This document shows positions 1 through 11,800 of a stretch of DNA of 64,000 bases, in pieces. Under the pieces are notes generated by a model that was not told the DNA's origin, searched no databases, and saw nothing but the letters and a program-made list of their open reading frames with translations. Numbering within the stretch: the stretch's first letter is position 1; the number at the start of each line of letters is the position of its first letter. Both the position numbers and the translations under genes were made by a program. The DNA is taken from the NCBI GenBank assembly GCA_037349105.1, contig JAYJMM010000116.1, positions 2,976,001 to 3,040,000 of the forward strand, given 5' to 3'. Source of the stretch: Limnomonas spitsbergensis (lineage: Eukaryota; Chlorophyta; Chlorophyceae; Chlamydomonadales).

Positions 1-645
1 AGCTGGATTTGGTGTTGAGTCGATGCTCGTGAGGATGCTCTTCTTTGAACCAACAGCAGACCTCCAGATTAATGGACTTTGATTTGAAGCACTTGAGGAT
101 GCTTTTAAGCCCCTGCCTTTAAGTGACATGCAAGAGTGCTGCAGGGGAATAGCCTCTGGCAGGTGCACCCACCCACTGCATGCCCGCTGGCTTCATCCTG
201 GCAGCAGATAGGTCTAGTCCATTCTAACACTGGTACCTCAATTGCGGGACGGTCAAGTCAATGCTTGCCATCAGGGGTTTAAACTGGCTTCTATAGAAGG
301 CCTGTCAGGCAAAACATCGAGCTGGCCCAGCCCCAACCGCTTGAGCGCGCAGAGCACTGAGCACTGTTGTGTGTGGGAGATGGTGCGTTGAACCAATATG
401 CGGCACCATCTTGTTTTGACAGCACATGATGCCCGTGTGGCTGCGCAGGAGGGAGTTCCCCCGCAGCGGCTCGACGGCTATGTGCGTGAGCAGATGATGC
501 GTGCTGACCAGGTGGGTTGTTGTTACAAAGTTGACGCAACCACCCACAGCTTTTTGCGAAAGGGCCAGGCAGAGCGAACTGGGGAGAAACCAGAAAACAG
601 ATACGAAACAGGCACCAGAGACCAAACCAAATCACCAGGTGGGTC
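1..645. other. No gene recognised at left edge
   Basis: I see no convincing exon here. The open frames on both strands lack family motifs and phase-compatible splice partners. A 5' exon of the EF-hand-like gene that begins by 8.86 kb could lie here or further upstream, because that gene's first recognisable exon starts at a splice acceptor, but I cannot identify one. Confidence 0.4.
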
Positions 646-647
646 CT

Positions 648-908
648 CCTGGATGCGCAGCAGATTTATGACTGGGGCTAATCTTCTGCACTTTGGAGTC
701 ATTCCCGCGCTACTGATCGGTGGTTGTATGTTTGTTGCCTACCCAGGGGGGTCACTGGTTTTCGCTCGCTGTTCTAGCGTATTTGGTGCCTGCGCCCTAA
801 GAGCACGGTTTTTGGTCCCACCCGGTAGAAGCGCTGTCTACCTGTACCGGTTTACAGGCACGCGTGTCTCAAGCATCAAAGGTGATGCTCTGCTGGACTG
901 TAAAAGCT
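648..908 (+). repeat. Dispersed repeat family R, copy 1
   Basis: This segment shares long, gapped similarity with 30645-30862 (+) and 24986-25191 (-). Shared landmarks are TCTTCTGCACT near the start, a block reading CCAGGGGGGTCACTGG in the middle, ACCGGTTTACAGGCA, and GGACTGTAAAA near the end. Relative to the other copies it carries an extra stretch of about 45 bp before the ACCGGTTTAC block. There is no coding potential, so a short non-autonomous element (SINE- or MITE-like) is the likeliest explanation; the class is unproven. Confidence 0.7.
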
Positions 909-947
909 TCAAAGACAGCATGAAGACAAATTGAAAGCCCCTAGGAG

Positions 948-3900
948 GTGCATGGCAGGGGCGCAGGGACTGTCTGGCCCAGGGTGCAGGGACTGCATGA
1001 CAGGGGCGCAGGGACTGTCTGGCCCAGGGTGCAGGGACTGCATGACAGGGGCGCAGGGACTGTCTGGCCCAGGGTGCAGGGACTGCATGACAGGGGCGCA
1101 GGGACTGTCTGGCTCAGGGTGCAGGGACTGCATGACAGGGGCGCAGGGACTGTCTGGCTCAGGGTGCAGGGACTGCATGGCAGGGGTGCAGGGACTGTCT
1201 GGCCCAGGGTGCAGGGACTGCATGGCAGGGGTGCAGGGACTGTCTGGCTCAGGGTGCAGGGACTGCATGGCAGGGGCGCAGGGACTGTCTGGCCCAGGGT
1301 GCAGGGACTGCATGGCAGGGGTGCAGGGACTGTCTGGCTCAGGGTGCAGGGACTGCATGGCAGGGGTGCAGGGACTGTCTGGCTCAGGGTGCAGGGACTG
1401 CATGGCAGGGGTGCAGGGACTGTCTGGCCCAGGGTGCAGGGACTGCATGGCAGGGGTGCAGGGACTGTCTGGCCCAGGGTGCAGGGACTGCATGGCAGGG
1501 GTGCAGGGACTGTCTGGCTCAGGGTGCAGGGACTGCATGGCAGGGGTGCAGGGACTGTCTGGCCCAGGGTGCAGGGACTGCATGGCAGGGGTGCAGGGAC
1601 TGTCTGGCTCAGGGTGCAGGGACTGCATGGCAGGGGTGCAGGGACTGTCTGGCTCAGGGTGCAGGGACTGCATGGCAGGGGTGCAGGGACTGTCTGGCCC
1701 AGGGTGCAGGGACTGCATGGCAGGGGTGCAGGGACTGTCTGGCTCAGGGTGCAGGGACTGCATGGCAGGGGTGCAGGGACTGTCTGGCTCAGGGTGCAGG
1801 GACTGCATGGCAGGGGTGCAGGGACTGTCTGGCTCAGGGTGCAGGGACTGCATGGCAGGGGTGCAGGGACTGTCTGGCTCAGGGTGCAGGGACTGCATGG
1901 CAGGGGTGCAGGGACTGTCTGGCCCAGGGTGCAGGGACTGCATGGCAGGGGTGCAGGGACTGTCTGGCCCAGGGTGCAGGGACTGCATGGCAGGGGTGCA
2001 GGGACTGTCTGGCTCAGGGTGCAGGGACTGCATGGCAGGGGTGCAGGGACTGTCTGGCCCAGGGTGCAGGGACTGCATGGCAGGGGTGCAGGGACTGTCT
2101 GGCTCAGGGTGCAGGGACTGCATGGCAGGGGTGCAGGGACTGTCTGGCTCAGGGTGCAGGGACTGCATGGCAGGGGTGCAGGGACTGTCTGGCCCAGGGT
2201 GCAGGGACTGCATGGCAGGGGTGCAGGGACTGTCTGGCTCAGGGTGCAGGGACTGCATGGCAGGGGTGCAGGGACTGTCTGGCTCAGGGTGCAGGGACTG
2301 CATGGCAGGGGTGCAGGGACTGTCTGGCCCAGGGTGCAGGGACTGCATGGCAGGGGTGCAGGGACTGTCTGGCCCAGGGTGCAGGGACTGCATGGCAGGG
2401 GTGTAGGGACTGTCTGGCTCAGGGTGCAGGGACTGCATGGCAGGGGTGCAGGGACTGTCTGGCCCAGGGTGCAGGGACTGCATGGCAGGGGTGCAGGGAC
2501 TGTCTGGCCCAGGGTGCAGGGACTGCATGACAGGGGTGCAGGGACTGTCTGGCCCAGGGTGCAGGGACTGCATGGCAGGGGTGCAGGGACTGTCTGGCCC
2601 AGGGTGCAGGGACTGCATGGCAGGGGTGCAGGGACTGTCTGGCCCAGGGTGCAGGGACTGCATGGCAGGGGTGCAGGGACTGTCTGGCCCAGGGTGCAGG
2701 GACTGTCTGGCTCAGGGTGCAGGGACTGCATGGCAGGGGTGCAGGGACTGTCTGGCTCAGGGTGCAGGGACTGCATGACAGGGGTGCAGGGACTGTCTGG
2801 CTCAGGGTGCAGGGACTGCATGGCAGGGGTGCAGGGACTGTCTGGCTCAGGGTGCAGGGACTGCATGGCAGGGGTGCAGGGACTGTCTGGCCCAGGGTGC
2901 AGGGACTGTCTGGCTCAGGGTGCAGGGACTGCATGGCAGGGGTGCAGGGACTGTCTGGCTCAGGGTGCAGGGACTGCATGGCAGGGGTGCAGGGACTGTC
3001 TGGCTCAGGGTGCAGGGACTGCATGGGAGGGGTGCAGGGACTGTCTGGCTCAGGGTGCAGGGACTGCATGGCAGGGGTGCAGGGACTGTCTGGCTCAGGG
3101 TGCAGGGACTGCATGGCAGGGGTGCAGGGACTGTCTGGCTCAGGGTGCAGGGACTGCATGGCAGGGGTGCAGGGACTGTCTGGCCCAGGGTGCAGGGACT
3201 GCATGGCAGGGGTGCAGGGACTGTCTGGCTCAGGGTGCAGGGACTGCATGACAGGGGCGCAGGGACTGTCTGGCTCAGGGTGCAGGGACTGCATGGCAGG
3301 GGTGCAGGGACTGTCTGGCTCAGGGTGCAGGGACTGCATGACAGGGGCGCAGGGACTGTCTGGCCCAGGGTGCAGGGACTGCATGACAGGGGTGCAGGGA
3401 CTGTCTGGCTCAGGGTGCAGGGACTGCATGGCAGGGGTGCAGGGACTGTCTGGCTCAGGGTGCAGGGACTGCATGGCAGGGGTGCAGGGACTGTCTGGCC
3501 CAGGGTGCAGGGACTGCATGACAGGGGTGCAGGGACTGTCTGGCCCAGGGTGCAGGGACTGCATGACAGGGGTGCAGGGACTGTCTGGCTCAGGGTGCAG
3601 GGACTGCATGGCAGGGGTGCAGGGACTGTCTGGCTCAGGGTGCAGGGACTGCATGGCAGGGGTGCAGGGACTGTCTGGCTCAGGGTGCAGGGACTGCATG
3701 GCAGGGGTGCAGGGACTGTCTGGCTCAGGGTGCAGGGACTGCATGGCAGGGGTGCAGGGACTGTCTGGCTCAGGGTGCAGGGACTGCATGGCAGGGGTGC
3801 AGGGACTGTCTGGCTCAGGGTGCAGGGACTGCATGGCAGGGGTGCAGGGACTGCATGGCAGGGGTGCAGGGACTGTCTGGCCCAGGGTGCAGGGACTGCA

Positions 3901-6900
3901 TGACAGGGGTGCAGGGACTGTCTGGCTCAGGGTGCAGGGACTGCATGGCAGGGGTGCAGGGACTGTCTGGCCCAGGGTGCAGGGACTGCATGACAGGGGT
4001 GCAGGGACTGTCTGGCCCAGGGTGCAGGGACTGCATGGCAGGGGTGCAGGGACTGTCTGGCCCAGGGTGCAGGGACTGCATGGCAGGGGTGCAGGGACTG
4101 TCTGGCCCAGGGTGCAGGGACTGCATGGCAGGGGTGCAGGGACTGTCTGGCCCAGGGTGCAGGGACTGCATGGCAGGGGTGCAGGGACTGTCTGGCCCAG
4201 GGTGCAGGGACTGCATGGCAGGGGTGTAGGGACTGTCTGGCTCAGGGTGCAGGGACTGCATGGCAGGGGTGCAGGGACTGTCTGGCCCAGGGTGCAGGGA
4301 CTGCATGGCAGGGGTGCAGGGACTGTCTGGCCCAGGGTGCAGGGACTGCATGACAGGGGTGCAGGGACTGTCTGGCCCAGGGTGCAGGGACTGCATGGCA
4401 GGGGTGCAGGGACTGTCTGGCCCAGGGTGCAGGGACTGCATGGCAGGGGTGCAGGGACTGTCTGGCCCAGGGTGCAGGGACTGCATGGCAGGGGTGCAGG
4501 GACTGTCTGGCCCAGGGTGCAGGGACTGTCTGGCTCAGGGTGCAGGGACTGCATGGCAGGGGTGCAGGGACTGTCTGGCTCAGGGTGCAGGGACTGCATG
4601 ACAGGGGTGCAGGGACTGTCTGGCTCAGGGTGCAGGGACTGCATGGCAGGGGTGCAGGGACTGTCTGGCTCAGGGTGCAGGGACTGCATGGCAGGGGTGC
4701 AGGGACTGTCTGGCCCAGGGTGCAGGGACTGTCTGGCTCAGGGTGCAGGGACTGCATGGCAGGGGTGCAGGGACTGTCTGGCTCAGGGTGCAGGGACTGC
4801 ATGGCAGGGGTGCAGGGACTGTCTGGCTCAGGGTGCAGGGACTGCATGGCAGGGGTGCAGGGACTGTCTGGCTCAGGGTGCAGGGACTGCATGGCAGGGG
4901 TGCAGGGACTGTCTGGCTCAGGGTGCAGGGACTGCATGGCAGGGGTGCAGGGACTGTCTGGCTCAGGGTGCAGGGACTGCATGGCAGGGGTGCAGGGACT
5001 GTCTGGCCCAGGGTGCAGGGACTGCATGGCAGGGGTGCAGGGACTGTCTGGCTCAGGGTGCAGGGACTGCATGACAGGGGCGCAGGGACTGTCTGGCTCA
5101 GGGTGCAGGGACTGCATGGCAGGGGTGCAGGGACTGTCTGGCTCAGGGTGCAGGGACTGCATGACAGGGGCGCAGGGACTGTCTGGCCCAGGGTGCAGGG
5201 ACTGCATGACAGGGGTGCAGGGACTGTCTGGCTCAGGGTGCAGGGACTGCATGGCAGGGGTGCGGGACTGTCTGGCTCAGGGTGCAGGGACTGCATGGCA
5301 GGGGTGCAGGGACTGTCTGGCCCAGGGTGCAGGGACTGCATGACAGGGGTGCAGGGACTGTCTGGCCCAGGGTGCAGGGACTGCATGACAGGGGTGCAGG
5401 GACTGTCTGGCTCAGGGTGCAGGGACTGCATGGCAGGGGTGCAGGGACTGTCTGGCTCAGGGTGCAGGGACTGCATGGCAGGGGTGCAGGGACTGTCTGG
5501 CTCAGGGTGCAGGGACTGCATGGCAGGGGTGCAGGGACTGTCTGGCTCAGGGTGCAGGGACTGCATGGCAGGGGTGCAGGGACTGTCTGGCTCAGGGTGC
5601 AGGGACTGCATGGCAGGGGTGCAGGGACTGTCTGGCTCAGGGTGCAGGGACTGCATGGCAGGGGTGCAGGGACTGCATGGCAGGGGTGCAGGGACTGTCT
5701 GGCCCAGGGTGCAGGGACTGCATGACAGGGGTGCAGGGACTGTCTGGCTCAGGGTGCAGGGACTGCATGGCAGGGGTGCAGGGACTGTCTGGCCCAGGGT
5801 GCAGGGACTGCATGGCAGGGGTGCAGGGACTGTCTGGCCCAGGGTGCAGGGACTGCATGGCAGGGGTGCAGGGACTGTCTGGCTCAGGGTGCAGGGACTG
5901 CATGGCAGGGGTGCAGGGACTGTCTGGCCCAGGGTGCAGGGACTGCATGGCAGGGGTGCAGGGACTGTCTGGCCCAGGGTGCAGGGACTGCATGACAGGG
6001 GTGCAGGGACTGTCTGGCTCAGGGTGCAGGGACTGCATGGCAGGGGTGCAGGGACTGCATGACAGGGGTGCAGGGACTGCATGACAGGGGTGCAGGGACT
6101 GCATGACAGGGGTGCAGGGACTGTCTGGCCCAGGGTGCAGGGACTGCATGACAGGGGTGCAGGGACTGTCTGGCCCAGGGTGCAGGGACTGCATGGCAGG
6201 GGTGCAGGGACTGTCTGGCCCAGGGTGCAGGGACTGCATGGCAGGGGCGCAGGGACTGTCTGGCTCAGGGTGCAGGGACTGCATGGCAGGGGTGCAGGGA
6301 CTGTCTGGCCCAGGGTGCAGGGACTGCATGGCAGGGGTGCAGGGACTGTCTGGCTCAGGGTGCAGGGACTGCATGGCAGGGGCGCAGGGACTGTCTGGCT
6401 CAGGGTGCAGGGACTGCATGGCAGGGGCGCAGGGACTGTCTGGCTCAGGGTGCAGGGACTGCATGGCAGGGGTGCAGGGACTGCATGGCAGGGGTGCAGG
6501 GACTGCATGGCAGGGGTGCAGGGACTGTCTGGCTCAGGGTGCAGGGACTGCATGGCAGGGGTGCAGGGACTGTCTGGCTCAGGGTGCAGGGACTGCATGG
6601 CAGGGGTGCAGGGACTGTCTGGCCCAGGGTGCAGGGACTGCATGGCAGGGGCGCAGGGACTGTCTGGCCCAGGGTGCAGGGACTGCATGGCAGGGGTGCA
6701 GGGACTGTCTGGCCCAGGGTGCAGGGACTGCATGGCAGGGGTGCAGGGACTGTCTGGCTCAGGGTGCAGGGACTGCATGGCAGGGGTGCAGGGACTGTCT
6801 GGCCCAGGGTGCAGGGACTGCATGGCAGGGGTGCAGGGACTGTCTGGCTCAGGGTGCAGGGACTGCATGGCAGGGGTGCAGGGACTGTCTGGCCCAGGGT

Positions 6901-7545
6901 GCAGGGACTGCATGGCAGGGGCGCAGGGACTGTCTGGCTCAGGGTGCAGGGACTGCATGACAGGGGTGCAGGGACTGTCTGGCCCAGGGTGCAGGGACTG
7001 CATGGCAGGGGTGCAGGGACTGTCTGGCCCAGGGTGCAGGGACTGCATGACAGGGGTGCAGGGACTGTCTGGCCCAGGGTGCAGGGACTGCATGGCAGGG
7101 GTGCAGGGACTGTCTGGCTCAGGGTGCAGGGACTGCATGGCAGGGGTGCAGGGACTGTCTGGCCCAGGGTGCAGGGACTGCATGACAGGGGTGCAGGGAC
7201 TGTCTGGCCCAGGGTGCAGGGACTGCATGGCAGGGGTGCAGGGACTGTCTGGCTCAGGGTGCAGGGACTGCATGACAGGGGTGCAGGGACTGTCTGGCTC
7301 AGGGTGCAGGGACTGCATGGCAGGGGTGCAGGGACTGTCTGGCCCAGGGTGCAGGGACTGCATGGCAGGGGTGCAGGGACTGTCTGGCTCAGGGTGCAGG
7401 GACTGCATGGCAGGGGTGCAGGGACTGTCTGGCCCAGGGTGCAGGGACTGCATGGCAGGGGTGCAGGGACTGTCTGGCCCAGGGTGCAGGGACTGCATGG
7501 CAGGGGTGCAGGGACTGTCTGGCTCAGGGTGCAGGGACTGCATGA
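948..7545. repeat. 45-bp minisatellite, about 146 units
   Basis: The array has a 45-bp period that re-phases every 180 bp. Each unit is a diverged dimer of a 22-mer and a 23-mer that share TGCAGGGACTG and then continue as CATGGCAGGGG or TCTGGCCCAGGG. Units differ at a few diagnostic sites (GGCCC or GGCTC, GTGCAG or GCGCAG, ATGGC or ATGAC). Monomer skips occur where two like half-units are adjacent, for example near 2701, 2890, 3829, 4520, 4720, 5651, 6040-6110 and 6470-6520. Because 45 is divisible by 3 and the unit lacks stops in most frames, long open frames appear on both strands; I regard these as artefacts of periodicity and not as genes. Confidence 0.97.
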
Positions 7546-8559
7546 CAGAAGGAGTTCCAGCAAGCACATCCAAAATGCCGAAAGCAGTGTAGTTGGACAG
7601 GAAATATCGGGGAGCCTAACGATAACCGTTTGGGAGGGACGTTGCAGCCTCTGGCGGTGACGATGTCTCCAGATCAGGCACATGGTTGTTGTCATATGAT
7701 GCCTGCCGGCCCATGCCAGAGCCCAAGACAGGCGATACGAGTGTCTGGCAGCGTGCGGCTGATTCGCTGCAATCAGTGCTGTGCAATTGCGCCGTTATTC
7801 AGATATTGTAAGTTATTAAGTTCCCTTGCCGGTAAATATGGTTGAATTGGCCTTGAAATCACGGTGATTGAAAGTCAGCTACGTGATTCAGCCACCGTAA
7901 GGACCGTGATTGCACAGCATAGGCTGCAACGCCTGGGCTGTGGGCTGGCACCACCCGACACCGTTTCTGTTTGCATGCTTCAGCTGCAATTCACCACGGC
8001 CTACTTCCGAGAAGTCATGCCGCAGTAAGCCCTTTTGTCACCGGTTAGGCCGGTCAAGGTTTGGTCTCAATCAGCCCAGTGGTGGCCGCCTGGCGGCCTG
8101 TAAGAGTGCCTGGTGCGCACTGAAGTGTCTGGCGCGCACTGGAGGATGGTCTGTAAGATGGTCTGCAAGAGTGTCTGGCGCGCACTGTAAGATGGTCTGG
8201 CGCGCACTAAAATAAGCAGTGAAACCGGACAGCGCCCACTGCCAGGAAGTGTAATTACTCTCGTGAGACTGATGCTTGATGCTTGGCCTTGGATGCATCA
8301 AGCATGACAGCTTGAGTGTTCCTGATCACCAGCTTACATTTAGGAGCAGCAGGGTCCAGCTCCAGTGCAGAGAAACGGCATCCGTGTCTTGGGATGTGCC
8401 GAGTCATCCTACAAAAATAGGCAAGAGCACAGCATGCCCTGCCGAATCCAGTCAATCAGGTTCGCCTTCTCCCCTGATATTGGCTTACATGCACGTTCGC
8501 ATGCATAAGTGTTTGTTTTAGTGCGCAATCGCTGGGCAGCAGCCTTATTCATTTCGTAG
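7546..8559. other. Intergenic or intron sequence, no gene seen
   Basis: This is unique sequence after the minisatellite. It contains a GC-rich family-S repeat fragment around 8025-8100 (containing TTTGGTCTCAATCAGCCC) and a short tandem motif at 8100-8215. I found no exon with splice support. Confidence 0.4.
8100..8215 (+). repeat. Short tandem motif with GTCTGGCGCGCACT core
   Basis: The core GTCTGGCGCGCACT or a close variant occurs four times within about 115 bp, separated by GGTCTGTAAGATGGTCTG-like spacers. This is a small degenerate minisatellite. Confidence 0.7.
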
Positions 8560-8790
8560 CTCAGCTACATATCAGCTACACTCTGGCCTTCGGCCGGAGA
8601 CCCCAGGTGTGGCCAGCCATGCTGCTTGGGCCACCGTCTGCCGGGCGGCCCAGGCTTGGTCCCAATTGGACCCTGGGCGGCCGCTGGGTGTCCTGGCAAA
8701 GGTGGCTTCGTTGCCCAAAAAAGAAGCACTGCTGGGCAGCAACCACGGGGCAGATGGGACCTACCGGTAGGTATGTTGCCCCAGGCCCCC
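8560..8790 (+). repeat. Family-S dispersed GC-rich repeat, copy 1
   Basis: The segment contains AGCTACAATTCAGC-like CAGCTACA motifs, CATGCTGCTTGGGCCACC, a GGCCGCC/GGCGGCC-rich palindromic stretch and TTGGTCCCAATTGGACC. Related sequences lie at 9205-9345, 13450-13570 (inverted), 44700-44832, 50275-50410 and 50850-50935. It looks like a short non-coding SINE- or MITE-like family; no target-site duplication was established. Confidence 0.6.
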
Positions 8791-8863
8791 TTTGCCGCAG
8801 GCCATGATGAAGAAGGAGTGTATGTTAGTCCCCTCACATGGCCAGTGGTACACGCCCTTGCAG

Positions 8864-11800
8864 GACAAGGATGGCATGCTCTGTATGTCGGAGTTCATGA
8901 TCTGGTTCTTCACTGAAATCGCCGTTGAGCTACCGTTCAAGCGGAATGGCACCGGCTACGTCGCACCGTTGTACAATCGCTTTGTTTACCATATGTTGGC
9001 GGAGTCAGGCAACGGCGTGCGGCTCAAGGCGTCGGGCCTTCAGCTCGGGCAGCTGATACGCATGCTGGAGGAGAGCGGCATCACGCATGATGCGCGCGTG
9101 GCCCGCCATGCAGTGCAGATCGCGAGGAACACGGCGTTCTCCGACCGCGTGCTTGGGAAGGTGCGACCTGTGTTTATGTCTGTGTGGCACAGCATCCGCC
9201 CAGCAGCAGCTCCATTACATATTGGCCGCCGGCCGGAGGCCCCATGCATGGGCTGCCATGCTGCTTGGGTAGCCGGCTGTTGGCCGGTCAAGGTTTGGTA
9301 CCAATCAGTGTTTCTGCGGCCAAGGGATGGACCATCCAAGGTGACCCCTCAACGGAACAACGGGAAACTTAACACCGACTTTATGAAGCTTTCCTGCTCA
9401 TTATCTTAGGGCATCACAGATTTGGCTGGCGCTCGAGTAGGGAAGTGGGTGAAGAGGGGGAATGTGAGAAGTCCAGATAGGGATCTTGACAGACGGGAGG
9501 CGCGGGGACGCACAAGAGTGTGAGGTCAAGTAGAGGCAAGGAGGGTTGTAGTGGATTTCTGGCTTTGGGTCATTTGCAGCTAATCTTTGAAACCCAAATT
9601 CCTCGGCCCATCTACACATCTGCCTGAAGAGCCAGGTTGTCACTGCATGTGAGTCTGTGACATCCCCGTACTCTTTGTAGAATTGGAGGGCCTGTTGGAC
9701 TGCACACCCCATGAGAACATTAAGGATTAAATGACCCTTACGCGCCACTCTTTTGCCCGCAGATGGAGTCCGGCACCAAGCTGCAGCTAGCGCAGTTTGT
9801 GCACGCCCTACAGTGTCTATGTGACAACATGGTAAGCCTCGCAAAAAAGCTGAACCTCTAAACCCGAAACTATACCTGCCATTCCTAGAAGTGCCTGGAG
9901 AGCACTGTAGGATTCGTATGAAGTGCTCTCATGGTCATGGAGGTCAACTCGATCCAGCCATGGATCTCAAACTTCAATTTAGAGTGCCTAGTGCCAATTT
10001 TCCTGGGCTTCAGACCCAATCCCCAAAACCTCCTCCCTGATCCATTCCACCTACGTCGTCTTCCCAGCTGCTTCTAACGGGGCTGGACATTGCAAGTTGC
10101 TGTCTTCTTAATCTTCAGCATTTTGATTGAGGAATGATTCATTGACACTCTCATAAGACACACACACACACACACAAACCCAAGGGTGGGGATTGATCTG
10201 TTGTCACTCTGAAACACACACATTGGCTAGAAAGGTATGGCTCCTAATTTGGCTCCTTCACGAAGCAGCTTTCTGGGACCATTGCACTCTGCTTTATCAT
10301 GGGACCAATGCGCTCTGCTTTATCTTGGCAAAAGCCCAGAGTCTTACCTGAGAGGCGACGGATGTGACAGTTTCCAGGGCTGCTACTTTGCCTCATTTTC
10401 TACAAACCTCATTGAGGCTGTGCCCTTTCCTAGCCATTTATACTCTATCAATTTCATACATGGAGCTGCGCCGTGTCCAAGCCATGCATGCCCTTATCAT
10501 GCCATGCATTTGATGTGCCCTGCCTAAGCCATTTATACTCTATCCAATTCGTTCATGGAGCTGTGCCCTTTCCTAGCCATGCATGCCCTTTTCACGCCAT
10601 GCATGCGCTCCACCCTTTCCGAGCCATGCTTACCGGTTCGAGCCATGCATGGGAGCCGTGCCCTATCCAAGCCATGCGTGGGAGCTGTGCTCCATCACTA
10701 ACAGCCTGAGCTGTTCACGAGCTGATGGCCAACACTCGTGTGCCATGCATGCCATGTGCCCCTTCACAGCCAGCCTTAGCTGACGGCCTGCGTAATCCTG
10801 CTTGCTCGTGCAGGGTGTGGGCATCGACACAGTTCTGTACCGCATCGTTGGGGATGACAGCAACCCACCCGTGCGGAGATCTCACTTGTATAAGGACAAG
10901 CCCTTCCGTCTGCTTATCCTGGAGCGCGTGTCAGACATGCTGTTTGAGAGCGATTTGGAGCAGCCCCTCAGGTGATGCATGCCCCACGAGCGTGAGGCAG
11001 GTTTGGCAGCAGTAGGAGTGGGTGTGCCAAACGGGAATGTTTAGGCAGCAGCCCACATGTCACCCCCTCCCCCCCTGCCGGTGCCCCCAGGGTCATCCAT
11101 GTTGCAACGTCTTTGCAAGGCTAAACTGTTTGTGCATCGTGTTTTACGCTGGCACCCCTGAATCTTGCTTTGTTTGTGTGCAGGTGGACTTCTTATGAGT
11201 GTGAGGAATGCGGGGAGGAGCACAGCCGTTGGATTATCGGCAAGACAGACAACTTGCAGGTAGGAACAGCTCTTGTTATGTGCCTCTCTACCCTCCAGAT
11301 GCCTGCACACCCAAAGGGTGATGTCTGTTTTGTGTGCTGATGTCACAATGTCCCAAAAGGAGGCACAAGTACATACCAGGCCGATGTTTGGTTTGTGTGC
11401 TGATGTCACAATGTCCCAAAAGGAGGCACAAGTACATACCAGGCCGATGTTTGGTTTGTGTGCTGATGTCACAATGTCCCAAAAGGAGGCACAAGTACAT
11501 ACCAGGCCGATGTTTGGTTTGTGTGCTGATGTCACAATGTCGCAAAAGGAGGCACAAGTACATACCAGGCCGATGTTTGGTTTGTGTGCTGATGTCACAA
11601 TGTCCCAAAAGGAGGCACAAGTACATACCAGGCCGATGTTTGGTTTGTGTGCTGATGTCACAATGTCCCAAAAGGAGGCACAAGTACATACCAGGCCGAT
11701 GTTTGGTTTGTGTGCTGATGTCACAATGTCCCAAAAGGAGGCACAAGTACATACCAGGTCGATGTTTGGTTTGTGTGCTGATGTCACAATGTCCCAAAAG

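Noticed and set aside
909..7695. Many long open frames on both strands (Cys/Gly-rich MAGVQGLSGPGCRDC and Pro-rich MQSLHPEPDSPCTPA repeats)
   Set aside because: They are produced by a 45-bp unit without stops. They are open simultaneously on both strands and in several frames, with no unique flanking coding sequence or splice support.
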